This document shows positions 11,301 to 22,577 of a stretch of 64,000 nucleotides of DNA, in pieces. Source of the DNA: Bathymodiolus brooksi (Eukaryota; Mollusca; Bivalvia; Mytilida; Modiolidae); the NCBI GenBank assembly GCA_963680875.1, contig OY804578.1, positions 3,658,001-3,722,000 on the forward strand, in the 5' to 3' direction. Under the pieces are notes generated by a model. That model was not told the DNA's origin. It ran no database searches and saw only the letters and a program-made list of their open reading frames with translations. The translations under genes were made by a program, and so were the position numbers. Position 1 is the stretch's first letter, and each line of letters begins with the position of its first letter.

Positions 11301-14300
11301 AACTAGTCTGTGCTCTTTCTCCTGACCAACTAGTCTGTGCTCTTTATCCTGACCAACTAGTCTGTGTTCGTTCTCCTGACCAACTAGTCTGTGCTCTTTC
11401 TCCTTAATGATCTGTACTTTCTCCTGACCAACTAGTCTGTGCTCTTTCTCCTGACCAACTAGTCTGTGCTCTTTCTCCTGACCAACTAGTCTGTGCTCTT
11501 TCTCCTGACCAACTAGCCTGTGCTCTTTCTCCTGACCAACTAGTCTGTGCTCTTTCTCCTGACCAACTAGCCTGTGCTCTTTCTCCTTAATGATCTGTAC
11601 TTTCTCCTGACCAACTAGTCTGTGCTCTTTCTCCTTAATGATCTGTACTTTATCCTGACCAACTAGTCTGTGCTCTTTCTCCTTAATGATCTGTGCTTTA
11701 TCCTGACCAACTAGTCTGTGCTCTTTCTCCTTAATGATCTGTACTTTATCCTGACCAACTAGTCTGTGCTCTTTCTCCTTAATGATCTGTTCTTTCTCCT
11801 GACCAACTAGTCTGTGCTCTTTCTCCTTAATGATCTGTACTTTATCCTGACCAACTAGTCTGTGCTCTTTCTCCTTAATGATCTGTACTTTATCCTGACC
11901 AATTAGTCTGTGCCCTTTCTCCTTAATGATCTGTACTTTATCCTGACCAACTAGTCTGTGCTGTTTCTCCTTAATGATCTGTTCTTTATCTTGACTAACT
12001 AGTCTGTGCTCTTTCTCCTTAATGATCTGTACTTTATCCTGACCAACTAGTCTGTGCTCTGTCTCCTGACCAACTAGTCTGTGCTCTGTCTCCTGACCAA
12101 CTAGTCTGTGCTCTTTCTCCTGACCAACTAGTATGTGCTCTTTCTCCTTAATGATCTGTACCTTATCCTGACCAACTAGTTTGTGCTCTTTCTCCTTAAT
12201 GATCTGTACTTTATCCTGACCAACTAGTCTGGGCTCTTTCTCCTTAATGATCTGTTCTTTATCCTGACCAACTAGTCTGTGCTCTTTCTCCTTAATGATC
12301 TGTACTTTATCCTGACCAACTAGTCTGTGCTCTTTCTCCTTAATGATCTGTACTTTATCCTGACCAACTAGTCTGTGCTCTTTCTCCTTAATAATCTGTT
12401 CGTTCTCCTGACCAACTAGTCTGTGCTCTTTCTCCTTAATGATCTGTACTTTATCCTGACCAACTAGTCTGTGCTCTTTCTCCTTAATGATCTGTACTTT
12501 ATCCTGACCAACTAGTCTGTGCTCTTTCTCCTTAATGATCTGTACTTTATCCTGACCAACTAGTCTGTGCTCTTTCTCCTTAATGGTCTGTACTTTATCC
12601 TGACCAACTAGTCTGTGCTCTTTCTCCTTAATGATATGCACTTTATCCTGACCAACTAGTCTGTGCTCTTTCTCCTTAATGATCTGTACTTTATCCTGAC
12701 CAACTAGTCTGTGCTCTTTCTCCTTAATGATCTGTTCTTTATCCTGACTAACTAGTCTGTGCTCTTTCTCCTTAATGATCTGTACTTTATCCTGACCAAC
12801 TAGTCTGTGCTCTGTCTCCTGACCAACTAGTCTGTGCTCTGTCTCCTGACCAACTAGTCTGTGCTCTTTCTCCTGACCAACTAGTCTGTGCTCTTTCTCC
12901 TTAATGATCTGTACTTTATCCTGACCAACTCGTTTGTGCTCTTTCTCCTTAATGATCTGTACTTTATCCTGACCAACTAGTCTGTGCTCTTTCTCCTTAA
13001 TGATCTGTACTTTATCCTGACCAACTAGTCTGTGCTCTTTCTCCTTAATGATCTGTACTTTATCCTGACCAACTAGTCTGTGCTCTTTCTCCTTAATGAT
13101 CTGTACTTTATCCTGACCAACTAGTCTGTGCTCTTTCTCCTTAATGATCTGTTCTTTATCCTGACCAACTAGTCTGTGCTCTTTCTCCTTAATGATCTGT
13201 ACTTTATCCTGACCAACTAGCCTGTGCTTTTTCTCCTTAATGATCTGTACTTTATCCTGACCAACTAGTCTGTGCTCTTTCTCCTTAATGATCTGTACTT
13301 TATCCTGACCAACTAGTCTGTGCTCTTTTTCCTTAATGATCTGTTCTTTATCTGACCAACTAGTCTGTGCTCTTTCTCCTTAATGATCTGTGCTTTATCC
13401 TGACCAACTAGTCTGTGCTCTTTCTCCTTAATGATCTGTTCTTTATCCTGACCAACTAGTCCGTGCTCTTTCTCCTTAATGATCTGTACTTTATCCTGAC
13501 CAACTAGTCTGTGCTCTTTCTCCTTAATGATCTGTACTTTATCCTGACCAACTAGTCTGTGCTCTTTCTCCTTAATGATCTGTACTTTATCCTGACCAAC
13601 TAGTCTGTGCTCTTTCTCCTTAATGATCTGTACTTTATCCTGACCAACTAGTCTGTGCTCTTTCTTCTTAATGATCTGTACTTTATCCTGACCAACTAGT
13701 CTGTGCTCTTTCTCCTTAATGATCTGTACTTTATCCTGACCAACTAGTCTGTGCTCTTTCTCCTTAATGATCTGTACTTTATCCTGACCAACTAGTCTGT
13801 GCTCTTTCTCCTTAATGATCTGTACTTTATCCTGACCAACTAGTCTGTGCTCTTTCTCCTTAATGATCTGTACTTTATCCTGACCAACTAGTCTGTGCTC
13901 TTTCTCCTTAATGATCTGTACTTTATCCTGACCAACTAGTCTGTGCTCTTTCTCCTTAATGATCTGTACTTTATCCTGACCAACTAGTATGTGCTCTTTC
14001 TCCTTAATGATCTGTACTTTATCCTGACCAACTAGTCTGTGCTCTTTCTCCTTAATGATCTGTACTTTATCCTGACCATCTAGTCTGTGCTCTTTCTTCT
14101 TAATGATCTGTACTTTATCCTGACCAACTAGTCTGTGCTCTTTCTCCTTAATGATCTGTACTTTATCCTGACCAACTAGTCTGTGCTCTTTCTCCTTAAT
14201 GATCTGTACTTTATCCTGACCAACTAGTCTGTGCTCTTTCTCCTTAATGATCTGTACTTTATCCTGACCAACTAGTCTGTGCTCTTTCTCCTTAATGATC

Positions 14301-14346
14301 TGTACTTTATCCTGACCAACTAGTCTGTGCTCTTTCTCCTTAATGA
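8341..14346. repeat. 48/27-bp minisatellite, about 6 kb, expanded from a SINE interior
   Basis: Two interleaved units: 27 bases (GACCAACTAGTCTGTGCTCT plus TTCTCCT) and 48 bases (the same plus TAATGATCTGTACTTTATCC). The array also has higher-order structure. A marker GGGCTC replacing GTGCTC occurs at 9525, 11181 and 12231, spaced 1656 and 1050 bases with matching neighbours. The 48-base unit corresponds to the interior of the intact SINE near 18205-18255 (CTCTTTCTCCTTAATGAT is identical). Units of 9 and 16 codons keep the - strand open for 1437 codons. Confidence 0.93.
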
Positions 14347-14464
14347 TTTGTGCTTAGCGGAGAAGCTGCAAAATACCAATTCTATAGTCTGGTTTGACCC
14401 GATCGGGGTTCGAACACACAATATACTGCACTCTGCGAGCACGCTAACCATTACACCACCGATG
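14347..14464 (-). mobile_element. tRNA-derived SINE, 5' head (split by an array)
   Basis: The - strand shows a tRNA-like promoter: A-box-like GGTGTAATGGTTAGCGTGCT and B-box GTTCGAACCCC, then AATTGGTATTTTGC. It is the other end of the element whose 3' part is at 8158-8340. It is a SINE head, not a functional tRNA gene, since no cloverleaf acceptor stem is evident. Confidence 0.82.
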
Positions 14465-15260
14465 TTGTTCGTTTATCGTGCATATCCTGCCAATTCAGAA
14501 GCTCTGGTCAATACACATTTAAATAATTGTTGACAGCTTGGTCAATTGGTCAAGGAAATGATTGTGTTTTTAATAAATTACACTTTGAACTATTTAAGAA
14601 AAAACATCAACAACTAAAATTTAAATCATACAACATAAAAACCAAAATGCTGTGTAATTGTAAATTTAATTAACGGAAAATAATACATTATGAAAATAAA
14701 GCTTAAACAGTGATTTTCAACAATGCAACCACTGTCAATAAAAAGCACATTTACCCCTCACCTGTTTATTTTACACCTCATTATAATAAAAAATATTTAT
14801 CCTGCACTTGTTCTATTTAAGCAGATAAATTGCATTGACAAATTACATTGATAATTTTTTGTTATACTGTCACTGACCGAAATTTACATTTTTCTGGTAC
14901 CCTTTTCAAATGTTACCTGTTGAGCTTTGCCAACCTTGTTGTTAATCCGGTTCACTTCCTGTTGACAGAAAATATCAAAAGGGGAAATCAAGGGATAACT
15001 ATATAATTTTGATATTAATTCAAAATATAAACGCCAATGAATAAATGTGATTTTCCGCATGATAAACACAATATTAATGTATTGTCTTAAAATATAAAGT
15101 CTATGTGTATTCGGTGCAAGACTAGGGAAATGTTCAGTAAACCTTGCCTTAATTCAAGTTTTTAAGCCTCATACACATAAACGTTATATTTAAAGACACT
15201 GTACTAATATTGTCTATGTATACTACGAAATAGAGAATAGTGTTTCAGTCTTGTGATTTA
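14465..15260 (+). other. AT-rich part of transporter intron 4
   Basis: About 800 bases without convincing coding potential, RNA gene or tandem repeat. Several short open frames exist but have no recognisable product. Confidence 0.6.
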
Positions 15261-15261
15261 T

Positions 15262-15865
15262 ATATCATGTTAATTTAAGACTGTTTTATTTGTCATGTTT
15301 TTTTAAGATTGTGTTTTATTTTTCATGTTTATTTAAGGTTGTGTTTTATTTTTCATGTTTATTTAAGGTTGTGTTTTATTTTTCAGGTTTATTTAAGGTT
15401 GTGTTATATTTTTCAGGTTTATTTAAGATTGTGTTTTATTTTCAGGTTTATTTAAAGTTTTGTTTTATTTGTCATGCTTATTTAAGGTTGTGTTTTATTT
15501 TTCAGGTTTATTTAAGATTGTGTTTTATTTTTCAGGTTTATTTAAGACTGTGTTTTATTTGTCATGTTTATTTAAGGTTGTGTTTTATTTGTCATATTTA
15601 TTTAAGATTGTGTTTTATTTGTCATGTTAATTTAAGATTGTGTTTTATTTTTCAGGTTTATTTAAGATTGTGTTTTAATTGTCATGTTTATTTAAGATTG
15701 TGTTTTATTTTTCAGGTTTATTTAAGATTGTGTTTTATTTGTCATGTTTATTTAAGATTGTGTTTTATCTGTCATGTTTATTTAAGATTGTGTTTTATTT
15801 GTCATGTTTATTTAAGATTGTGTTTTATTTGTCATGTTTATTTAAGATTGTGTTTTATTTTTCAG
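15262..15865 (+). repeat. 30-bp array of duplicated 3' splice sites before the last transporter exon
   Basis: About 20 units of the form TGTTTTATTTTTCAGG + TTTATTTAAGAT, 30 bases each. The last unit is the real acceptor and first bases of exon 5 (TTTTTCAG|GTTTATTTAAG). Upstream copies that keep CAG|G end at 15386, 15416, 15445, 15505, 15535, 15655 and 15715. Most other copies read TCATG or similar and have lost the AG. The units are in frame with the exon from 15679 onward. Confidence 0.92.
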
Positions 15866-16089
15866 GTTTATTTAAGGATATACATGGTAACTACGATGTC
15901 GCGTTCTACATTGGAGGAATAGGAGTACTTGTTGGTACTTTGATTCTATTTATAAATAATATTGTACATTGTATAAGGACAAGACAGGAAAACAAAAAAA
16001 TAAACAGAATAAACAATTTAAAATTCGTCACGTCAATCAATTCTACTAAAACTAATATCAACTTCCGGTCATGCAGACACAGCACGTGA
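15866..16089 (+). CDS. SLC16/MCT-like gene, last coding exon (TM11-TM12 and C-tail)
   Basis: Enters with GT completing a glycine (G-P-P-L-S-G then L-F-K-D-I-H-G-N-Y-D-V-A-F-Y). This matches the SLC16 loop G-P-P-x-x-G-x-L-x-D-x-x-G-x-Y-D-x-x-F-Y before TM12. TM12 follows (IGGIGVLVGTLILFI), then a short basic cytoplasmic tail of about 40 residues (IRTRQENKKINRINN) to TGA at 16087-16089. The joined protein has about 453 visible residues; family members are commonly 430-550, so only a short N-terminal part is missing. Confidence 0.92.
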
Positions 16090-16881
16090 ACCAACCAGAG
16101 GAGAAACTGTGGACAAGAACTCCGCAACACGCGACATGTGAAGCAACAAGAATACAAAATGATGAAAAAACCTCCCTGACACGATATGTGAAACAACAAG
16201 AATGGATAATGTGGATCTCACCGAGTCGACATATGAACCAACAATGGAACATTTGATCAAGAACATGTGTTGTGGTACTGACAACCGATGTTATCATTAG
16301 GACATGTGTTACTTAACCTCGTGTTGAACGATGATCAACAACTCGCGTGAACAGCGAAATCGACATGTGTTGTCATTGCATTTGTGCTGGGGAATGCTTG
16401 GACGGACAAGATGGATGATCAGTGATGTATCCGTTGTACATAAGTCTGTACACACGACTCAGAAGTAGAGCTGTGGTTTATTAGAGTGTAAATTTAACAT
16501 TAATTCATAACCATGTTTAACAGTGTAATATTTATTGTGAAGTGTATGTTTCATTTATAATTAAAGAAGTAATACATTGTTCTTTATCTATTAAACCTTG
16601 TACTCTCCCAAAAACTTTTAATGGCGAACATTAAAACAGTGTGTCGATTTAGACAAGACCTTAACCATGGCCCAAAACACATTAGCTTTAGACAAGACCT
16701 TAACCATGGCCCAAAACACATTAGTTTTAGACAAGACCTTAACCATGGCCCAAAATACATTAGCTTTAGACAAGAACTTAACCATGGCCCAAAACACATT
16801 AGCTTTAGACAAGACCTTAACCATGGCCCAAAACACATTAGCTTTTATGTGTATTCTTTAAATGCATGACATGAAAATAAA
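16090..16881 (+). other. Likely 3' UTR of the transporter
   Basis: Noncoding tail after the stop. Bases 16100-16260 hold about three degenerate copies of a 50-odd-base unit (GTGAAACAACAAGAAT-like). Candidate polyadenylation signals on the + strand are ATTAAA at 16560-16565, ATTAAA at 16590-16595 and AATAAA at 16876-16881. Use of the last would include the 39-bp minisatellite in the mRNA. Confidence 0.5.
16650..16845. repeat. 39-bp minisatellite, 5 copies
   Basis: Five direct copies of a 39-base unit containing ACCTTAACCATGGCCCAAAA. Differences are single bases (GACC/GAAC, AACAC/AATAC). It gives short open frames on both strands that I do not call as genes. Confidence 0.93.
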
Positions 16882-17834
16882 GAAAGACAACTTTGATATT
16901 TCTCATTCTTCATGAGAATGAGTGTGATCAACAGAAAATATCGTGAGTAAGTTCTAATAGATAAATCATATTAATGGGGTTTAGCCAAGCAGATTTTACC
17001 TTCTTAGCTAGCATTAGTTTGGCCAGTTAAGAAATATTATTCACTAAACCTGTTAATGTACTGTTCACCTTAATGTGGTCATTCGGTTTTGTAATAGTGT
17101 ATGATCATTTTGAATGAATGCGAATCTTTACGGGTCTTTTAATTGTTTGTTTATACATTGTATATGTATTACTATTACTCCAATAGTAATATACGAGCGT
17201 AAGTGAGCTCTTTATGGTATAAAATGTGTACTTAGGATTTTTTGACAAACATGGCTGCACATTACTGACGAATAAAAAAAAATCGACGCTTTGTAAACAC
17301 GTTCCGTGTAACACACTAACACACTCAACTGATGAAGATCTTCTTAACATAAAACGCAAAGGTGAACCTGAAGTCTCGTACCCTCTCTCGTACGTCCGAT
17401 ACCACTGAACCCGGAACCCGTGTGTAAGACAAGTAATTTGTTAGTTTGTTTTACTTATATTGATATTTTTTAATTTATGAAATCTCTTCTGACATACTGA
17501 CAATAATTTTTGTTTCTACGCGGAAGTTAACTTTTGAGATTTCGTAAGGAACGACAGCTGGATTGAATGAGACTAGATTCGGCCCTAAAAAAAAGTTATC
17601 CCCAATATATCTCGGCCCAAAAAATCTCGACACTTTTTGATGCACTAGATGAGCGTGAAATTGCCAGATAATTTTCAGATGCGCGAGCATTCATGGCCGT
17701 GCCGGTTTAATATTACATATACAATGTATAAACAGTATCAAGAGAAAAAAGGTTGAGATCGCATTTATCGACTTAATTCCGCCAACTTTTTGTTCCTGTC
17801 CTATGCTATAACCTGGAATTCCCACTGCAAATAT
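16882..17834. other. Intergenic region
   Basis: Nothing can be assigned with confidence. A less AT-rich stretch at 17520-17700 is open on the - strand for 71 codons, but the product is not recognised. Confidence 0.5.
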
Positions 17835-17994
17835 TGTAGTCTGTTTTGTGGTCAATGATTTGAGGTTAGAGGTTTTGTTCATTTTGTTGATATTAATAGA
17901 ATTATTGACAATCAAGATTTGCTTTGTGTTCAATGATTTGAGGTAAGAAGAAATTGTTCATTGTTTTGATATTGGTGGAATTGTTGATCATCGT
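17835..17994. repeat. Diverged, longer ancestral units flanking the 39-bp array
   Basis: Two imperfect copies spaced about 80 bases, each with TTTGTG.TCAATGATTTGAGGT followed by TTGTTCAT and TTGATATT. The first half resembles the 39-bp unit to the right. The second half (TTGTTCATTTTGTTGATATT) reappears at 32708-32730 beyond the far end of that array. Confidence 0.7.
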
Positions 17995-18005
17995 GGTCTG
18001 TTTTG

Positions 18006-18367
18006 AGTGAGGAGTTATTGTTGTTTAACGCCAACTCAGCAATTTGTCAGCTATATCATGTCAAGAACAAGTTAATATGCAATGAGATGATGATCAGGTC
18101 CGCTTTGTACTAGACCAATACGCTTAGCTGGATTTTTATAGTGCTAGATCACTGAAACAAGTCCGCGGATAGACATGTCGCCCCACTCCTCGGACACATT
18201 ATCCCGATTCCGAGCCAACCAGTCGTTGCTCTTTCTCCTTAATGATGTGTGCTTATCGGAGAATCAACAAATACCAATTTCATAGTCTTTGGCTTTGCCC
18301 GATCGAGACTCGAACCCACTTTCTACCGCACTCGAGGCGAGCATGCTAACCATTACATAACCAATGC
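18006..18367 (-). mobile_element. Intact tRNA-derived SINE (about 362 bp)
   Basis: On the - strand it opens with a tRNA-like head (A-box-like TAATGGTTAGCATGCTCGCC, B-box GGTTCGAGTC). The body follows (ATTGGTATTTGTTGATTCTC, ATCATTAAGGAGAAAGAGC), then a tail ending GTTAAACAACAATAACTCC. Imperfect 11-base flanking repeats GGTCTGTTTTG (17995-18005) and GGTTTGTTTTG (18368-18378) look like a target-site duplication, although the second also fits an array unit. This copy is the reference for interpreting the split element at 8158-14464. Confidence 0.83.
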
Positions 18368-20814
18368 GGTTTGTTTTGTGTTTGATGATATAAGATAAGA
18401 GATAGTTGTTTGTTTTGTGTTTGATGATATAAGATAAGAGATAGTTGTTTGTTTTGTGTTTGATGATATAAGATAAGAGATAGTTGTTTGTTTTGTGTTT
18501 GATGATATAAGATAAGAGATAGTTGTTTGTTTTGTGTTTGATGATATAAGATAAGAGATAGTTGTTTGTTTTGTGTTTGATGATATAAGATAAGAGATAG
18601 TTGTTTGTTTTGTGTTTGATGATTTAAGATAAGAGATAGTTGTTTGTTTTGTGTTTGATGATATAAGATAAGAGATAGTTGTTTGTTTTGTGTTTGATGA
18701 TATAAGATAAGAGATAGTTGTTTGTTTTGTGTTTGATGATTTAAGAGATAGTTGTTTGTTTTGTGTTTGGTGATTTAAGATAAGAGATAGTTGTTTGTTT
18801 TGTGTTTGATGATATAAGATAAGAGATAGTTGTTTGTTTTGTGTTTGATGATATAAGATAAGAGATAGTTGTTTGTTTTGTGTTTGATGATATAAGATAA
18901 GAGATAGTTGTTTGTTTTGTGTTTGATGATATAAGATAAGAGATAGTTGTTTGTTTTGTGTTTGATGATTTAAGATAAGAGATAGTTGTTTGTTTTGTGT
19001 TTGATGATATAAGATAAGAGATAGTTGTTTGTTTTGTGTTTGATGATTTAAGATAAGAGATAGTTGTTTGTTTTGTGTTTGATGATATAAGATAAGAGAT
19101 AGTTGTTTGTTTTGTGTTTGATGATATAAGATAAGAGATAGTTGTTTGTTTTGTGTTTGATGATATAAGATAAGAGATAGTTGTTTGTTTTGTGTTTGAT
19201 GATATAAGATAAGAGATAGTTGTTTGTTTTGTGTTTGATGATATAAGATAAGAGATAGTTGTTTGTTTTGTGTTTGATGATATAAGATAAGAGATAGTTG
19301 TTTGTTTTGTGTTTGATGATATAAGATAAGAGATAGTTGTTTGTTTTGTGTTTGATGATATAAGATAAGAGATAGTTGTTTGTTTTGTGTTTGATGATAT
19401 AAGATAAGAGATAGTTGTTTGTTTTGTGTTTGATGATTTAAGATAAGAGATAGTTGTTTGTTTTGTGTTTGATGATATAAGATAAGAGATAGTTGTTTGT
19501 TTTGTGTTTGATGATATAAGATAAGAGATAGTTGTTTGTTTTGTGTTTGATGATATAAGATAAGAGATAGTTGTTTGTTTTGTGTTTGATGATTTAAGAT
19601 AAGAGATAGTTGTTTGTTTTGTGTTTGATGATATAAGATAAGAGATAGTTGTTTGTTTTGTGTTTGATGATATAAGATAAGAGATAGTTGTTTGTTTTGT
19701 GTTTGATGATATAAGATAAGAGATAGTTGTTTGTTTTGTGTTTGATGATATAAGATAAGAGATAGTTGTTTGTTTTGTGTTTGATGATATAAGATAAGAG
19801 ATAGTTGTTTGTTTTGTGTTTGATGATTTAAGAGATAGTTGTTTGTTTTGTGTTTGGTGATTTAAGATAAGAGATAGTTGTTTGTTTTGTGTTTGATGAT
19901 ATAAGATAAGAGATAGTTGTTTGTTTTGTGTTTGATGATATAAGATAAGAGATAGTTGTTTGTTTTGTGTTTGATGATATAAGATAAGAGATAGTTGTTT
20001 GTTTTGTGTTTGATGATATAAGATAAGAGATAGTTGTTTGTTTTGTGTTTGATGATATAAGATAAGAGATAGTTGTTTGTTTTGTGTTTGATGATTTAAG
20101 AGATAGTTGTTTGTTTTGTGTTTGATGATTTAAGATAAGAGATAGTTGTTTGTTTTGTGTTTGATGATATAAGATAAGAGATAGTTGTTTGTTTTGTGTT
20201 TGATGATATAAGATAAGAGATAGTTGTTTGTTTTGTGTTTGATGATATAAGATAAGAAATAGTTGTTTGTTTTGTGTTTGATGATTTAAGAGATAGTTGT
20301 TTGTTTTGTGTTTGATGATTTAAGATAAGAGATAGTTGTTTGTTTTGTGTTTGATGATATAAGATAAGAGATAGTTGTTTGTTTTGTGTTTGATGATATA
20401 AGATAAGAGATAGTTGTTTGTTTTGTGTTTGATGATATAAGATAAGAGATAGTTGTTTGTTTTGTGTTTGATGATTTAAGATAAGAGATAGTTGTTTGTT
20501 TTGTGTTTGATGATATAAGATAAGAGATAGTTGTTTGTTTTGTGTTTGATGATATAAGATAAGAGATAGTTGTTTGTTTTGTGTTTGATGATATAAGATA
20601 AGAGATAGTTGTTTGTTTTGTGTTTGATGATATAAGATAAGAGATAGTTGTTTGTTTTGTGTTTGATGATTTAAGATAAGAGATAGTTGTTTGTTTGTGT
20701 TTGATGATATAAGATAAGAGATAGTTGTTTGTTTTGTGTTTGATGATTAAAGATAAGAGATAGTTGTTTGTTTTGTGTTTGATGATTTAAGATAAGAGAT
20801 AGTTGTTTGTTTGT

Positions 20815-22377
20815 GTTTGATGATATAAGATAAAGAGTAGTTGTTGTTTGTGTTTGTGGATTTAAGAGATAGTTGTTTGTTTTGTGTTGATGATGTAAGT
20901 TATGTGTTTGTTGGGTTGTTTGTGTTGTGTTTTGTGTTTAAGAGATAGGAGATAGTTGTTTGTTTTGTGTTTGATGATTTAAGATAAGAGATAGTTGTTT
21001 GTTTTGTGTTTGATGATATAAGATAAGAGTAAGAGATAGTTGTTTGTTTTGTGTTGTTGTGTTTGATGATGATATAAGATAAGAGATAGTTGTTTGTTTT
21101 GTGTTTGATGATAAGATAAGAGATAGTTGTTTGTTTTGTGTTTGATGATATAAGATAAGAGATAGTTGTTGTTTTGTGTTTGATGATATAAGATAAGAGA
21201 TAGTTGTTTGTTTTGTGTTTGATGATTTAAGATAAGAGATAGTTGTTTGTTTTGTGTTTGATGATATAAGATAAGAGATAGTTGTTTGTTTTGTGTTTGA
21301 TGATAATAAGAGATAAAGAGATAGTTGTTTGTGTTTGTTTTGATATAAGATAGAGATAGTTGTTTGTTTTGTGTTTGATGATTATAAGATAAGAGATTGT
21401 TTGTTTGTTTGTGTTTGATGATATAAGATAAAGAGATAGTTGTTTGTTTTGTGTTTGATGATTATAAGAGATAGTTGTTTGTTTTGTGTTTGATGATATA
21501 AGATAAGAGATAGTTGTTTGTTGTTGTTTTGTGTTTGATGATAATAAGAGATAGTTGTTGTTATGATGTATTGTTGTGTTTGTTTTTTTGTGTTTGAGAT
21601 TAAGAAAGAGATAGTTGTTTGTTTTGTGTTTGATGATATAAGATAAGAGATAGTTGTTTGTTGTTTTGTGTTTGATGATATAAGATAGAGATAGTTGTTT
21701 GTTTTGTGTTTGATGATATAAGATAGAGATAGTTGTTTGTTTTGTGTTTGATGATATAAGAGAGATAGTTGTTTGTTTTGTGTTGATGATGAGTAAGAGA
21801 TTGTTGTTTTGTGTTTGATGTTTGATAAGAGATAGTTGTTTGTTTTGTGTTTGATGATATAAGATAAGAGATAGTTGTTTGTTTGTGTTTGATGTATGTA
21901 TAAGATGATAGATTAGTTGTTTGTTTTGTGTTGAAGGATTTGATGATTTAAAGAGATAGTTGTTTGTTTTGTGTTTGATGATATTAGATAAGAGATAGTT
22001 GTTTGTTTTGTGTTTGATGATATAAGATAAGAGATAGTTGTTTGTTTTGTGTTTGATGATTTAAGATAAGAGATAGTTGTTTGTTTTGTGTTTGATGATA
22101 TAAGATAAGAGATAGTTGTTTGTTTTGTGTTTGATGATTTAAGATAAGAGATAGTTGTTTGTTTTGTGTTTGATGATATAAGATAAGAGATAGTTGTTTG
22201 TTTTGTGTTTGATGATATAAGATAAGAGATAGTTGTTTGTTTTGTGTTTGATGATTTAAGATTAGAGATAGTTGTTTGTTTTGTGTTTGATGATATAAGA
22301 TAAGAGATGTTGTTTGTTTGTTTTGTGTTTGATGTATGATAAGAAGATATTGTTGTTTGTTTTGTGTTTGTTGTTTT
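20815..22377. other. Low-quality consensus inside the 39-bp array
   Basis: Units here carry many irregular indels and scrambled pieces (for example near 20820-20945, 21290-21600 and 21780-21930), while units farther away are almost identical. The degradation ends at the N gap, so it is probably a poorly resolved contig end and not real divergence. Confidence 0.7.
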
Positions 22378-22577
22378 NNNNNNNNNNNNNNNNNNNNNNN
22401 NNNNNNNNNNNNNNNNNNNNNNNNNNNNNNNNNNNNNNNNNNNNNNNNNNNNNNNNNNNNNNNNNNNNNNNNNNNNNNNNNNNNNNNNNNNNNNNNNNNN
22501 NNNNNNNNNNNNNNNNNNNNNNNNNNNNNNNNNNNNNNNNNNNNNNNNNNNNNNNNNNNNNNNNNNNNNNNNNNNNN
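22378..22577. other. Assembly gap (200 N)
   Basis: Exactly 200 unspecified bases within the 39-bp array. A round fixed length suggests a scaffolding placeholder, so the true array length is unknown. Confidence 0.97.

Noticed and set aside
8328..12641. 1437-codon open frame on the - strand (repeats of EHRLVGQ and IIKEK)
   Set aside because: Unit lengths of 27 and 48 bases are multiples of three, so openness is expected. The array is SINE-derived, lies in an intron with supported splice sites on the other strand, and has no flanking gene signals.
14347..14464. Functional tRNA gene
   Set aside because: A- and B-boxes are present but no closed acceptor stem, and the sequence continues into a SINE body. 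The same applies to 18290-18367, 34107-34475, 47718-47790 and 51541-51642.
3281..15865. Idea that array periods in the transporter introns (57, 48/27, 30) are selected to be multiples of three
   Set aside because: The 85-base array upstream of the first visible transporter exon breaks the pattern, and a few cases at one-in-three odds are not strong evidence.
15290..15922. Hydrophobic 210-codon + strand frame with repeated FKIVFY
   Set aside because: It is the 30-base splice-site array read in a different frame from exon 5. The in-frame part is treated as a possible exon extension, not a separate gene.
17475..17690. 71-codon - strand frame in intergenic DNA
   Set aside because: Short, no recognised product, no splice partners found. 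Noted as an unexplained less AT-rich patch only.
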